Assembly: GCF_009708005.2 (NCBI RefSeq) | Contig: NZ_CP052757.1 | Span: 3,348,001-3,412,000 of the forward strand | From: Cellulosimicrobium protaetiae | GTDB lineage: Bacteria; Actinomycetota; Actinomycetes; Actinomycetales; Cellulomonadaceae | Length of the DNA: 64,000 nucleotides | Reading direction: 5' to 3' | Shown here: in pieces, positions 43,149 through 52,197 of the stretch | How the letters are laid out: each line of letters begins with the position of its first letter | Position numbering within the stretch: position 1 is the first letter of the stretch | The notes under the pieces: model-generated | The model's database searches: none | What the model was told of the DNA's origin: nothing | Seen by the model: only the letters and a program-made list of their open reading frames with translations | Made by a program: the position numbers and the translations under genes

Positions 43149-44715
43149 GCCCTCCCCGGACCACGCCGAGGCAGGGCCGGACGGCAGCGTCCCGCTGCGC
43201 ACCGACGGGATCCTCGACCGGCTCGCCACGCTCCGCGCCGCCGACGCCCCGACGCACGGCGGTCGCGTCCTGTCGTACGTCTACGACCCGGGCCTGGCCG
43301 AGCTGGACGAGCTCGCCGCCGCTGCCGCGCGCGCGGTCCAGCCGGTCAACGGGCTCGACCCGACGACCTTCACGTCGGTCGCCGTCATGGAGCGCGAGCT
43401 GGTCGCGTTCGCCCGTGACATGCTCCGCGGGACGGCCGACGGCCCGGACGCCGTCGTGGGGTCCGTGACGTCCGGCGGGACCGAGAGCTGCCTGCTCGCG
43501 GTGAAGATCGCGCGCGACGCGTTCCGGGAGGACCATCCCGGCCTCCGGCCCCGCGTCGTCGCCCCGGTGAGCGTGCACGCGGCGTTCCGCAAGGCCGCGC
43601 AGTACCTCGACGTCGCGATCACGCTCGTGCCCGTCGACCCGGCGACCGGCACGCCCGCCGCCGACGCCCTCCTCGCGGAGCTCGACGGAGGCGACGTCGC
43701 GCTCGTCGTCGTGTCCGCGCCGTCCTACCCGCACGGCGTCGTCGACCCCGTCGCCGAGGTCGCCGCCGCGGCCGCCGCGCGCGGCGTGCCCGTGCACGTG
43801 GACGCGTGCGTCGGCGGCTGGGTGCTCCCGTTCTGGGAGGGCGCGGGCGGTGAGCCCGTCCCCGCGTTCGACTTCTCCGTGCCCGGCGTGACGAGCGTCT
43901 CCGCCGACGTGCACAAGTACGGCTACGCCCCCAAGGGCACGTCCGTCCTGCTCGTGCGCGGGCGCGACCGCCAGCGCCGCCAGTTCTTCGCGACCACCGG
44001 GTGGCCGGGCTACCCCGTCGTGAACCCCACCACGTCGGGCTCCCGCTCGGCAGCCCCGCTCGCCGCCGCGTGGGCCGTGAGCCAGGCGCTCGGCGTCCCG
44101 GGGTACACGGCCCTCACGGCGCGCTGCGTCCGCGCGACGCGAGCCCTGCACGCGGCGGTCGACCGGATCGACGGCCTGCGCGTCGTCGGGCACCCCACCG
44201 GTCCCCTGGTCGCCGTGGCGTGCGACGAGTCCGTGCCGCCCGCGCGGCAGGTCGACCCGCACCTGTGGGCGGACGCCGTCCGCTCCCTCGGGTGGGTCCT
44301 CCAGCCGCAGCCGGGACTCACGCAGGACGACGGGACCCGCCTGCCGCACACGACCCACCTCACGGTCACGCCCGTGACGGAGGCCGGGCTCGACGGGCTC
44401 GTCCCCGCGCTCGTCGCGGGCGCCGACGCGGTGCGCGGCGAGGCCCGCCCCGACGTCAGTGCCGTCCTCGGGGCCCTCGCGGGCGCGTTCGCCCGGCCTG
44501 CGGGTGCGCAGGCTGCGGGGCCGAGCGCGGACGCCGTCTGGGAGGCCCTGCTCGCGGCGCTCGGCGCCGACGGCGGGACCGAGCGCCGGGCGACGGGTTC
44601 CGTCCTCCCCGACCGCCTCGCCCCGCTCATGGCCGTCATGGAGGTGCTGCCCGCGCCGGTCGCGGAGCGGGCCCTCGTCGAGATCGTCGCCCGCGTCGCC
44701 GAGGCACCCGCCTGA
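43114..44715 (+). CDS. sphingosine-1-phosphate lyase-like PLP enzyme
   Basis: 533 residues, fold type I, group II decarboxylase superfamily. Motifs closely follow eukaryotic/bacterial sphingosine-1-phosphate lyases: TSGGTESCLLAVKIARD (~119-135), HAAFRKAAQYLDV, HVDACVGGWVLPF (~229-241), and SADVHKYGYAPKGTS with the PLP Lys at K268, then FFATTGWPGYPVVNPTTSGS. This family cleaves long-chain base phosphates or related amino-alcohol phosphates. A ~95-residue C-terminal part beyond the core is present. GTG start 35 bases inside the transporter gene. Aspartate/glutamate decarboxylase relatives are an alternative. Confidence 0.83.
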   Translation: MTTPPPTEPTTEPSPDHAEAGPDGSVPLRTDGILDRLATLRAADAPTHGGRVLSYVYDPGLAELDELAAAAARAVQPVNGLDPTTFTSVAVMERELVAFARDMLRGTADGPDAVVGSVTSGGTESCLLAVKIARDAFREDHPGLRPRVVAPVSVHAAFRKAAQYLDVAITLVPVDPATGTPAADALLAELDGGDVALVVVSAPSYPHGVVDPVAEVAAAAAARGVPVHVDACVGGWVLPFWEGAGGEPVPAFDFSVPGVTSVSADVHKYGYAPKGTSVLLVRGRDRQRRQFFATTGWPGYPVVNPTTSGSRSAAPLAAAWAVSQALGVPGYTALTARCVRATRALHAAVDRIDGLRVVGHPTGPLVAVACDESVPPARQVDPHLWADAVRSLGWVLQPQPGLTQDDGTRLPHTTHLTVTPVTEAGLDGLVPALVAGADAVRGEARPDVSAVLGALAGAFARPAGAQAAGPSADAVWEALLAALGADGGTERRATGSVLPDRLAPLMAVMEVLPAPVAERALVEIVARVAEAPA

Positions 44716-44771
44716 CCGCCCGAGGGCACCGACGCGCCGCGGGCGGACTCGCCCCGTGGCACCGGTCGGGG

Positions 44772-44777
44772 TAGAAC
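44772..44777 (+). promoter_or_regulatory. -10 element of the NUDIX-like gene, leaderless
   Basis: TAGAAC ends 6 nt before the GTG start at 44784. Confidence 0.55.
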
Positions 44778-44783
44778 AGTCGC

Positions 44784-45353
44784 GTGACCGACACCGCCGA
44801 CTTCCCGCCCGACGACTTCTCCCACGAGAACCCCAGCCCTGCCGGGTGGCTCAGCCCGGAGGAGATCGCGGTCGCGCGCGCGCAGCTCCCGCTCGTCTAC
44901 GTCGACGCCGTCCCGGTGCGGGTCGACGACTCGGGCGACGTCGTCGCCGTCGGGCTCCTGCTGCGCGTGACGCCCGAGGGCATGATGACGCGGGCCCTCG
45001 TCTCGGGCCGCGTGATGTACCACGAGCGCATCCGCGACGCCCTGCTGCGGCACATCGAGAAGGACCTCGGCCCCGTCGCGCTCCCCCAGGTCCCCGCGTC
45101 GCCGCAGCCGTTCACGGTCGCCGAGTACTTCCCGACGCCGGGCATCACCTCGTACCACGACCCGCGCCAGCACGCGGTGTCGCTCGCGTACGTCGTTCCG
45201 GTCAACGGCGACTGCCGGCCGCAGCAGAACGCGCTCGAGCTCGCCTGGCTGACGCCCGAGCAGGCGTGCAGCGACGAGGTCCAGCTCGAGATGCGCGGCG
45301 GACAGGGCGTGCTGCTGCGCCAGGCCATGGCGTACGTCGGCCGCCTGCCGTGA
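44784..45353 (+). CDS. NUDIX-fold protein (DUF4916-like)
   Basis: 189 residues. A beta-rich NUDIX-like fold: VYVDAVPVRVDDSGDVVAVGLLLR, GMMTRALVSGRV, then AEYFPTPGITSYHDPRQHAVSLAYVVPV. The standard NUDIX box with the REUxxE helix is not recognisable, so it is probably a non-hydrolytic or divergent member; such proteins are common in actinobacteria with unknown role. GTG start on a leaderless transcript. Overlaps the next gene by GTGA. Confidence 0.8.
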   Translation: MTDTADFPPDDFSHENPSPAGWLSPEEIAVARAQLPLVYVDAVPVRVDDSGDVVAVGLLLRVTPEGMMTRALVSGRVMYHERIRDALLRHIEKDLGPVALPQVPASPQPFTVAEYFPTPGITSYHDPRQHAVSLAYVVPVNGDCRPQQNALELAWLTPEQACSDEVQLEMRGGQGVLLRQAMAYVGRLP

Positions 45354-46012
45354 CCGGCGCGCCGCGCGTCCCGCCTCAGGGACGCCGGGCCGCCCTCGCG
45401 CGGGCGCTGCACGCCCTGGTGGCCCTCGCCGCGCTCACAGGCGTCGTCATGGAGCTCGTCATCGCGCTCGTCGACGGGCCCGGCACCGCCCCCAGCCAGG
45501 CCGAGCGTCTCGTGCGCCTGTTCTCCTACTTCACGATCCAGTCGAACGTGCTCGTCGGGGTCGTCTCGCTCTTCCTCGCGGTGCGGCCCGAGCGTGACGG
45601 TCCCGTGTTCCGCGTCGTCCACCTCGACGCCCTGCTGTGCATCGCGGTCACCGGGATCGTCTACAACACCGTGCTCCGCGGCCTCGCCGAGCTGAGCGCC
45701 GCAGGCCAGGTGTCGAACCTGCTGCTCCACCTGCTCGCACCGCTGCTCGCGGTGGTGGCCTGGCTCCTCGTCGGGCCGCGCCCGCGTGTGCGCGCCGCGA
45801 CGGTGTGGTGGTCGGTGGCCTACCCCCTCGCGTGGATCGCGTACACGTTCGTCCGGGGTGCCGTCGTCGGCTGGTACCCCTATCCCTTCCTCGACGTGGC
45901 CGCGCTCGGCCTCGCCCGGGCGCTCGTCAACACGGCGGTCGTGGCCGTCGTGTTCCTCCTCCTCGCGTGGCTCGTGCGCCTCGTGGACGCGCGGCTGCGC
46001 CCCGCGCCCTGA
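45350..46012 (+). CDS. Pr6Pr-family membrane protein
   Basis: 220 residues, six predicted helices. The segment FSYFTIQSNVLVGVVSLFLA (~60-79), a conserved TIQSN motif, and HLLAPLLAVVAWLLVGPRP identify the Pr6Pr (FAR-17a/AIG1-like) family, whose function in bacteria is unknown; the animal relatives hydrolyse fatty-acid esters. Translationally coupled to the NUDIX-like gene upstream. Confidence 0.85.
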   Translation: MTGAPRVPPQGRRAALARALHALVALAALTGVVMELVIALVDGPGTAPSQAERLVRLFSYFTIQSNVLVGVVSLFLAVRPERDGPVFRVVHLDALLCIAVTGIVYNTVLRGLAELSAAGQVSNLLLHLLAPLLAVVAWLLVGPRPRVRAATVWWSVAYPLAWIAYTFVRGAVVGWYPYPFLDVAALGLARALVNTAVVAVVFLLLAWLVRLVDARLRPAP

Positions 46013-46182
46013 CCCGCTCGCCCGGTCGGCCTTCGCCGCGGCTCCGGATCCGCACGGGCAGGCGCGGGCGACCTCGCAGGACCTGGGACCGGCGAGACCC
46101 GGGACCAACGGCCCTCCACCTCCGTCCGCCCGACCCTGGGTCCGAGCGCCCCCGTCCCGGACGCTGGAGGGAGGGGACCCGT

Positions 46183-46196
46183 CCCGTCCGGACGGG
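46183..46196. promoter_or_regulatory. 14-bp palindrome upstream of the flavodoxin gene
   Basis: CCCGTCCGGACGGG, 22-35 bp before the ATG at 46218, in the 205-bp gap 46013-46217. Possible operator; the remainder of the gap shows nothing recognisable. Confidence 0.4.
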
Positions 46197-46217
46197 CGCA
46201 CGACGAAGGGGCGCGCC

Positions 46218-46760
46218 ATGGATGCCGCAGTGGTCTACGAGTCGATGTACGGGAACAGCGAGCGGGTCGCGCAGGCCGTCGCCGAGGGACTGAGCGAGAC
46301 GGTCCGCGTCATGGTCGTCGACGTGACGGACCCGGCCGCGAGTCCCGACGCGCTCCGGCACATGGGCCTCGTGGTCGCCGGGGGACCGACCCACGCGTTC
46401 GGCATGACCCGGCCCGCGACCCGTGCCGAGGCGGTGCAGCGCGCGAGCGGCGACGTGTCCGACCGCGCGACGGGCCTGCGCGAGTGGGTCGAGTCAATCC
46501 CGCGCCAGGAGGAGACGCGCCTGGCCGCGACGTTCGACACGCGCGTCACCAAGGTCAAGCCGCTGCCGGGGTCGGCGGCCAGGGGCGCGGCCAAGGTGCT
46601 GCGCCGGGCGGGCTTCCGCCTCGTCACGCCGCCCGCGTCGTTCTACGTCGGGGACGTCGAGGGCCCGCTCGACGACGGCGAGCTCGACCGCGCGCGGGCG
46701 TGGGGTCGCGCCCTGGGGAAGGTCCTCGCGCCCGCGAGCGCCCCCGCCGAGGGTCGCTGA
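46218..46760 (+). CDS. flavodoxin-domain protein
   Basis: 180 residues. FMN phosphate-binding loop ESMYGNSERVA (~8-18) and the AGGPTHAFGMT loop (~54-64) belong to the flavodoxin/flavodoxin-like family. A C-terminal extension (~120-180) with Lys/Arg patches is present. It could act as a low-potential carrier or as a heme/quinone reductase; partners are not adjacent. GAAGGGG precedes the ATG. It is convergent with the ABC-F gene. Confidence 0.88.
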   Translation: MDAAVVYESMYGNSERVAQAVAEGLSETVRVMVVDVTDPAASPDALRHMGLVVAGGPTHAFGMTRPATRAEAVQRASGDVSDRATGLREWVESIPRQEETRLAATFDTRVTKVKPLPGSAARGAAKVLRRAGFRLVTPPASFYVGDVEGPLDDGELDRARAWGRALGKVLAPASAPAEGR

Positions 46761-46790
46761 GCGAGCACCTGCGCGGCCGGGTGGCGGTCG

Positions 46791-48425
46791 TCAGCCCGCG
46801 AGCTCGAGCCGCGGCCAGTCGTCGAGGTCCTCGCGCATGCGCCGGTCGTGCGTCGCGACGACCACGGCCGCGGGCGTGACGCGCAGCGCCTGCGTCAGCT
46901 CGTCCACGAGGTCGATCGAGAGGTGGTTGGTCGGCTCGTCGAGGATCAGCACGTGCGGTGCGGCCAGCAGCGCCCGCGCGAGGTCGAAACGGCGACGCTG
47001 CCCGGCCGAGAGCTCGCGCAGCGGCCGCTCCAGGTCCTCCTCGGTGAGCAGGCCGAGGAAGGCCACGGGCACGAGGTGGTCCGGGTCCAGGCGGTCGGCG
47101 TCGAGGAGCTCGAGCGCCTCGCGCGCGTACTCGTCGAACCCGGTGCGGTCCTCCGCGTCCGGCGGCAGGACCGGCCCCTCCTGCGCGACGACCCCCAGGC
47201 GCGCGCCGTCGACGACGGACCGTGCGCCCCGGTCGAGCGCGACCAGCCCCGCGAGCGCCGCGAGGAACGTCGACTTGCCGCTCCCGTTCGGACCCGTGAC
47301 GAGGAGGCGTCCCGACGGCGGGATCGCGACGCGGGTGCCGGCCAGGTCGAGGCGAGGGTCAGGGCCCGGCCCGACGCGCGGGCTGCGCAGCTCGAGCACC
47401 GGGTCGCCCGGGTCCCAGCCCGGGGACATCGCGGGCAGCTCGGGGAAGACGAGCTGGAGCGGCGGCACGGGGACCTCGACCGCCTCGGCCTCGAGCTGCT
47501 GCAGGCGGCGGTCGGCGGCCTTGACGTGGATCCGGGCGCGCGTCGCGCGGCGGTGCTTCTGGCTGCCCTTGGGCGGGCGCCACTCGTCCGACAGCCCCTC
47601 GTAGGACGCGTCGAGCACCGCGGCGAGCTTCTCCGCCCGCTTCTGCTCCGCCCGGAACCGCTGGCGCCAGCGGTGCAGCGCCTGGTTCTTCGCGAACCGG
47701 TAGGACAGGTATCCCGGTTGCCCGTAGAGCACCGGCTTGCCGTCCATCGCGGGGTCGAGGTCGAGGATCTGGGTCGCGACGTCGTCGAGGAGCTGGCGGT
47801 CGTGCGTGACCATGACCACTCCCCCGCGCCACGCGACGAGCTCGCCCGTGAGGAAGTCGATCCCGCCCGTGTCGAGGTGGTTGGTGGGCTCGTCGAGGAG
47901 GAGCAGGTCGGCGCGCTCCGCGAGCCGGCACGCGAGCCGCACGCGGTAGCGCTCGCCGACGGACAGCGTCGCGAGCTCGCGGTCCCGGTCGCGGCACGCG
48001 CCGAGGCGCGAGAGCGCGACGTCGACGCGGCGGTCCGCGTCCCACACGGCGAGGTGCTCGGCCCGCGCGAGGATCTCCGTGAGCTCGGCGAGGTCTCCGG
48101 CCTCGTGGTCGAAGTCGCGGGCGGCCGCCTCGAGCTCCGCGGCGACCGCGCGCAGCCCGCTGAGCGTCGCGGCGACGAGCGTGCCGACCGTCTGGCCCGG
48201 CTCGATCGCGAGCTCCTGCTCGACGAGCGCGAGCGAGCCCGCGCGGCGCACCTCCCCGCGGCTCGGGACCAGGTCGCCGGACAGGACGTGCAGGAGGGTC
48301 GACTTGCCCGTGCCGTTCTCGCCCACGACGCCCAGCCGTGTCCCGCCCGCGACGCGCAGGCCGACGCCGTCGAGGACGGGTCGTCCGGGGTAGGCGAAGG
48401 CGAGGTCGTCGGCGGCGAGATGCAC
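46791..48425 (-). CDS. ABC-F family ATPase (ribosome-protection type)
   Basis: 544 residues, two ATP-binding cassettes and no membrane segments. First cassette: Walker A GENGTGKST, signature LSVGERYRV, Walker B LLLLDEPTNHLD. Second: GPNGSGKST, LSAGQRRRF, LILDEPTNHLS. The linker between them (~225-310) is a basic coiled coil (PtIM). Layout fits ABC-F factors that free ribosomes stalled by antibiotics or other causes. Starts at GTG, with TAGGGT (48432-48437) six bases before it, so there is no 5' leader for attenuation from this promoter. Confidence 0.92.
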   Translation of the reverse strand: MHLAADDLAFAYPGRPVLDGVGLRVAGGTRLGVVGENGTGKSTLLHVLSGDLVPSRGEVRRAGSLALVEQELAIEPGQTVGTLVAATLSGLRAVAAELEAAARDFDHEAGDLAELTEILARAEHLAVWDADRRVDVALSRLGACRDRDRELATLSVGERYRVRLACRLAERADLLLLDEPTNHLDTGGIDFLTGELVAWRGGVVMVTHDRQLLDDVATQILDLDPAMDGKPVLYGQPGYLSYRFAKNQALHRWRQRFRAEQKRAEKLAAVLDASYEGLSDEWRPPKGSQKHRRATRARIHVKAADRRLQQLEAEAVEVPVPPLQLVFPELPAMSPGWDPGDPVLELRSPRVGPGPDPRLDLAGTRVAIPPSGRLLVTGPNGSGKSTFLAALAGLVALDRGARSVVDGARLGVVAQEGPVLPPDAEDRTGFDEYAREALELLDADRLDPDHLVPVAFLGLLTEEDLERPLRELSAGQRRRFDLARALLAAPHVLILDEPTNHLSIDLVDELTQALRVTPAAVVVATHDRRMREDLDDWPRLELAG

Positions 48426-48454
48426 GGGACCACCCTAGGTGGCGACGTGGCCTC

Positions 48455-48568
48455 CGCGAGATCGACCCCTGCGTCGCGAGATCGGTCTCCTGAGGGTCGA
48501 CCTCGGTCGCACGGGGTCGATCTCGGCCGTGCAGGACGGTCTCGGCCGTGCGGAACGGTCTCGCGAGC
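48455..48568. repeat. array of six ~20-bp degenerate repeats between divergent promoters
   Basis: The core TCTCG(G/C) or its complement CGAGA recurs at 48457, 48477 (complement), and 48501, 48521, 48540, 48559 (direct; the one at 48501 is CCTCGG). Period 19-20 bp, with the first two inverted with respect to the last four. The array fills the space between the ABC-F and DUF3054 promoters and overlaps both -35 regions. It looks like multiple sites for one DNA-binding protein. Confidence 0.6.
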
Positions 48569-48572
48569 GGGG

Positions 48573-48578
48573 TACGGT
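48573..48578 (+). promoter_or_regulatory. -10 element of the DUF3054 gene, leaderless
   Basis: TACGGT, 7 nt before the ATG at 48586. This spacing favours 48586 over a GTG at 48580. Confidence 0.5.
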
Positions 48579-48585
48579 CGTGAGC

Positions 48586-49035
48586 ATGACCGACCTCGCG
48601 CCCACCGGAGAGGCCCCGCGTCGTACCGGGCTCGTCCTGCTCGCCGCGCTCGCCGACGTCGCGTGCGTCCTGGCGCTCGCGAGCGGGGGCCTCGCGACGC
48701 ACTCGGCCGACGAGGGCATGGCCCGGCTGCTCGTCGTCGCCTGGCCGTTCGCGGCGGGCGCCGCGCTCGGGTGGCTCCTCACCCGGGCGTGGCGCCGCCC
48801 GTGGCGGGTCTGGCCCACGGGAGTCGTGGTGTGGGGCTGCGCCTGGGCACTCGGCGTCCTGCTGCGCGTTCTCACCGACCAGGGTGTCGCCCCCGCGTTC
48901 CAGCTCGTGTCCTTCGGCTTCCTCGCGGTCACGATGCTGGGCTGGCGTGGCGTGGTCGCGCTCGTCGGCGTGCTCCGGCCGGGCGACCGGCGACGCCGCG
49001 CGCGCGACCTCGCCGGGAGCCCGCTACCGCGCTGA
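48586..49035 (+). CDS. DUF3054 membrane protein
   Basis: 149 residues, four helices. The family pattern is visible: LAALADVACVLALASGG at the first helix and VWPTGVVVWGCAWALGVLLR at the third, with an Arg-rich C-terminus. Function unknown. Its end overlaps the end of rdgB (convergent, 49024-49035). Confidence 0.85.
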   Translation: MTDLAPTGEAPRRTGLVLLAALADVACVLALASGGLATHSADEGMARLLVVAWPFAAGAALGWLLTRAWRRPWRVWPTGVVVWGCAWALGVLLRVLTDQGVAPAFQLVSFGFLAVTMLGWRGVVALVGVLRPGDRRRRARDLAGSPLPR

Positions 49036-49716
49036 CAGGGCGGCGACGACGTCCGGGGCGAGCGCGCGGAACGCCTTCCCCCGGTGGCTGATCGCGTTCT
49101 TCTCCGCCGGGCTCAGCTCGGCAGCGGACCGGGCGCCGTTCCCGGGCTGCTCGTCGGGCAGGAGGATCGGGTCGTACCCGAACCCGTTCTCGCCGCGCGG
49201 CGCGGTGAGCAGGGTCCCGCGCATCTCGCCCGTGCGCACGACCTCGGTCCCGTCCGGAGTGACGAGCGCAGCCGCGCACACGAAGCCCGCGGCCCGGTGC
49301 TCGGCGCGCACGTCGCCGAGCTGGGCGAGCAGGAGCTCGAGGTTCGCGACGTCGTCGCCGTGCCGCCCGGCCCAGCGCGCGGAGAAGATCCCCGGGGCGC
49401 CACCGAGCACGTCGACGGCGAGACCGGAGTCGTCCGCGACGGCGGGCAGGCCCGTGGCCGCGACGAGCGCGCGGGCCTTGATGAGCGCGTTCTCGGCGAA
49501 CGTCACGCCGTCCTCGACGGGCTCGGGCGCGCCGACGTCGCCCGCTCCGACGATCGCGTCGGGCGCGAGATCGAGGCCCGGGTGCGCGTCGAGCTCGGCC
49601 GCGAGGATGGCGCGCAGCTCGGCGATCTTCCCGCGGTTGTGCGTGGCGAGGACGAGACGCGCGCCGTCCGGCACGACGACGCCCGGCGCCGCGGGCGCAC
49701 CCGCCGCCCCGGTCAC
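49024..49716 (-). CDS. rdgB: RdgB/HAM1 dITP/XTP pyrophosphatase
   Basis: 230 residues. Signature [18 protein letters not shown] at the N-terminus (substrate site), [24 protein letters not shown] (metal-binding Asp pair), [10 protein letters not shown], and the C-terminal SHRGKAF. Hydrolyses non-canonical purine triphosphates. GTG start overlaps the rph stop (GTGA), an order seen in many bacteria. A ~12-residue Ala/Pro-rich start precedes the fold. Confidence 0.95.
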   Translation of the reverse strand: MTGAAGAPAAPGVVVPDGARLVLATHNRGKIAELRAILAAELDAHPGLDLAPDAIVGAGDVGAPEPVEDGVTFAENALIKARALVAATGLPAVADDSGLAVDVLGGAPGIFSARWAGRHGDDVANLELLLAQLGDVRAEHRAAGFVCAAALVTPDGTEVVRTGEMRGTLLTAPRGENGFGYDPILLPDEQPGNGARSAAELSPAEKNAISHRGKAFRALAPDVVAALSAR

Positions 49717-50471
49717 CGCGCGTCCGCCGCGAGCGCCGCGCGCTGGATCGTGGTGAGGTCGGCGGTGCCGGCGACGGCGAGGTCGAGCAGCGCGTCGAGC
49801 TCGGCGCGGTCGAACGGCGCGTGCTCGGCGGTGCCCTGCACCTCGACGAACGTGCCCGAGCCCGTGACCACGACGTTCATGTCCGTCTCGGCGCGCACGT
49901 CCTCGACGTACGGGAGGTCGAGCATGGGCGTGCCGTCGATGATGCCGACGCTCACCGCGGCGACCGAGTCGGTCAGCACCGGCTTGCCGCCCTTGACGTG
50001 ACCGTGGCGCTGACCCCACGCGACCGCGTCGGCGAGCGCCACGTAGGCGCCCGTGATCGCGGCGGTGCGGGTGCCGCCGTCGGCCTGCAGGACGTCGCAG
50101 TCGAGCACGATCGTGTTCTCGCCGAGCGCCGAGACGTCGATGATCGCGCGCAGGGACCGGCCGATGAGGCGCGAGATCTCGTGCGTGCGCCCGCCGATCT
50201 TGCCCTTGACCGACTCGCGCTGGCTGCGCTCGTCCGTCGCGCGCGGCAGCATCGCGTACTCGGCCGTGACCCAGCCCTCGCCCGACCCCTTGCGCCAGCG
50301 CGGCACACCCTCCGTGAACGACGCCGCGCACAGCACGCGCGTCCGGCCGAACTCGACGAGCACGCTCCCCTCGGCCTGGTCGAGCCAGTGGCGGGTGATG
50401 GTCACGGGCCGGAGCTGGTCGGGCGCACGCCCGTCGGCGCGCACGACCTCAGAAGAGGCAGAGATGGTCAT
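49713..50471 (-). CDS. rph: ribonuclease PH
   Basis: 252 residues, full length. Phosphorolytic 3'-to-5' RNase that trims tRNA 3' ends. Key motifs: [43 protein letters not shown] (phosphate and RNA binding Arg), and [20 protein letters not shown] with the catalytic Asp. The start ATG has TAAGGT (50478-50483) six bases upstream: leaderless. Confidence 0.96.
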   Translation of the reverse strand: MTISASSEVVRADGRAPDQLRPVTITRHWLDQAEGSVLVEFGRTRVLCAASFTEGVPRWRKGSGEGWVTAEYAMLPRATDERSQRESVKGKIGGRTHEISRLIGRSLRAIIDVSALGENTIVLDCDVLQADGGTRTAAITGAYVALADAVAWGQRHGHVKGGKPVLTDSVAAVSVGIIDGTPMLDLPYVEDVRAETDMNVVVTGSGTFVEVQGTAEHAPFDRAELDALLDLAVAGTADLTTIQRAALAADAR

Positions 50472-50503
50472 GCGGCCACCTTACCGACCCCCCGGCCCCC
50501 TGC

Positions 50504-50560
50504 TGAGTGCATGAAATAGTCGCGCCGATCAGCCTGGGGCGCGACTATTTCATGCACTCA
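50504..50560. repeat. perfect inverted repeat with 23-bp arms between the MBL gene and rph
   Basis: Arms 50504-50526 and 50538-50560, loop of 11 nt. The arm contains the AT-rich core GCATGAAATAGTCGCG, exceptional in this GC-rich DNA. It starts 4 nt after the MBL-gene stop on the minus strand and lies upstream of the rph promoter. It may terminate the murI-MBL transcript, or be a mobile palindromic element or binding site. Confidence 0.85.
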
Positions 50561-50563
50561 CGG

Positions 50564-51394
50564 TCAGAGGTCGAAGACTGCGCCCGTGGTCGCCACGTCG
50601 ACCCGGCCCGCGTACGACTCGCGGGCCTCCGTGCGCGAGCGCTCGGGGTCGTTCCACGCCGGGAGGTGCGTGAGCACCAGCCGGTGCGCGCCGGCCGCCG
50701 TCGCGACCTCGCCCGCCCGGCGCCCCGTGAGGTGGATGCCCGGCTCGACACCGTCGTCGCGGCCCTCGTGGAACGCGGCCTCCGACAGCAGCAGGTCGGC
50801 GTCGCGAGCCAGCTCGACGACGCCGTCGCACACGTCGGTGTCACCCGTGTACGCGAGCACGGCACGCTCGCCCGTCCGCAGCGACGACGGCCCCGTGACG
50901 CGCACGCCGTACGCCTCGACCGGGTGGAACACGCGGTACGGCTCGAGGGTGAGCGGGCCGACCTGGACCGGGACCCCCGCCTCCCAGGCCCGCACGTCGA
51001 GCTCCTCGGCCATCGCGTCGCCCGGCTCGGCTCCGTACGCCGCCTCGAGACGCCCGGCCGTGCCCGACGGCCCGAGCACCGTGAGGCGGCTCGGCACCCC
51101 GGTCCGCGTCGAGCCGCGCTCCGGGTGGTAGCGCAGGTAGACGTACAGACCGCACACGTCGACGAAGTGGTCGGGGTGCAGGTGCGACAGCGCGACGGCG
51201 TCCAGGTCGAGCGGGTCGACGAAGCGCTGCAGCGTGCCCAGCGACCCGTTGCCGAGGTCGAGCACGACGTTCCAGTCGCGTGCCTCGAACCCCGCGGCCG
51301 CGGCCTCCGCGGCCGGGACCTGGACGAGGTACGACGACGCGGGCGACTCCGGCCCGGCGAACGACCCCGAGCACCCGACCGTGACGAGGCGCAT
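50564..51394 (-). CDS. metallo-beta-lactamase-fold hydrolase (RNase Z-like)
   Basis: 276 residues. Metal motif SHLHPDH (~70-76) of the HxHxDH type, further ligands in YTGDTD and a C-terminal LTHLPAW His. The RNase Z/ElaC exosite arm is not obvious, so it may be a cyclic-nucleotide phosphodiesterase-type or general phosphodiesterase. Typical actinobacterial order murI-MBL-rph-rdgB. The ATG overlaps the murI stop (ATGA). Confidence 0.87.
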   Translation of the reverse strand: MRLVTVGCSGSFAGPESPASSYLVQVPAAEAAAAGFEARDWNVVLDLGNGSLGTLQRFVDPLDLDAVALSHLHPDHFVDVCGLYVYLRYHPERGSTRTGVPSRLTVLGPSGTAGRLEAAYGAEPGDAMAEELDVRAWEAGVPVQVGPLTLEPYRVFHPVEAYGVRVTGPSSLRTGERAVLAYTGDTDVCDGVVELARDADLLLSEAAFHEGRDDGVEPGIHLTGRRAGEVATAAGAHRLVLTHLPAWNDPERSRTEARESYAGRVDVATTGAVFDL

Positions 51395-52197
51395 CAGGCC
51401 GCCTCCACGCTGAGCACCTCGGGGCCGAGGAACCGGCGCGCCAGGTGCTCGAACGGCTCGGCGCTCCCGGTCGCGACGAACCGGTGCCGCGGCGGTCCCG
51501 CGTCGCGCGAGCGCTCGAGGTCGTGCGCGACGAGCGTGCGGTAGACGTCCTTGGCCGTCTCCTCCGCGCTCGACACGAGCGTGACCTCCTCGCCCATGAC
51601 GTACGAGATCGCGCCCGTCAGCAGCGGGTAGTGCGTGCATCCGAGCACGAGCGTGTCGACCCCCGCCGCCTTGACCGGGTCGAGGTAGCGGTGCGCGACC
51701 TCCAGCACCTCGGGCCCCGACGTCACGCCCTGCTCGACGAGCGGCACGAAGTCCGGGCACGCCTGGGTCGTCAGGTGCAGCCCCGGCGTGACGGCGAACG
51801 CGTCCTCGTAGGACCGCGACGTGATGGTGGCGCGCGTCCCGATGACCCCGATCCGTCCCGAGCGCGTCGCGGCGACCGCGCGACGCGCCGCCGGGAGGAT
51901 CACCTCGACGACCGGGAGCCCGTGGCGCTGCGTGTACCGCTCGCGCGCGTCACGCAGGACCGCCGACGACGCCGAGTTGCAGGCGATGACGAGCATCTTC
52001 ACACCGTCGTCGACGAGCTGGTCCATGATCGCCAGCGCCATCGCCCGGACCGCCGCGAGCGGCTTGGGCCCGTAGGGCCCGTTCGCGGTGTCCCCGATGT
52101 AGAGGAGGGACTCGTTCGGAAGCTGGTCGAGGATCGAGCGTGCGACGGTCAGGCCGCCCACGCCCGAGTCGAAGATCCCGATGGGAGCGTCGTTCAC
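51394..52197 (-). CDS. murI: glutamate racemase
   Basis: 267 residues, makes D-glutamate for peptidoglycan. Both catalytic Cys are present: C73 in VIACNSASS and C187 in LGCTHYP, with [13 protein letters not shown] at the N-terminus and [15 protein letters not shown] start at 52197 is 7 nt after TAGGCT (52205-52210), suggesting a leaderless transcript. First gene of the murI-MBL run. The upstream gap 52198-52335 shows nothing else. Confidence 0.95.
   Translation of the reverse strand: MNDAPIGIFDSGVGGLTVARSILDQLPNESLLYIGDTANGPYGPKPLAAVRAMALAIMDQLVDDGVKMLVIACNSASSAVLRDARERYTQRHGLPVVEVILPAARRAVAATRSGRIGVIGTRATITSRSYEDAFAVTPGLHLTTQACPDFVPLVEQGVTSGPEVLEVAHRYLDPVKAAGVDTLVLGCTHYPLLTGAISYVMGEEVTLVSSAEETAKDVYRTLVAHDLERSRDAGPPRHRFVATGSAEPFEHLARRFLGPEVLSVEAA

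Noticed and set aside
49024-49035. Frame error suggested by overlap of DUF3054 and rdgB ends
   Set aside because: Both proteins end normally; a 12-bp convergent overlap is acceptable in such compact DNA.
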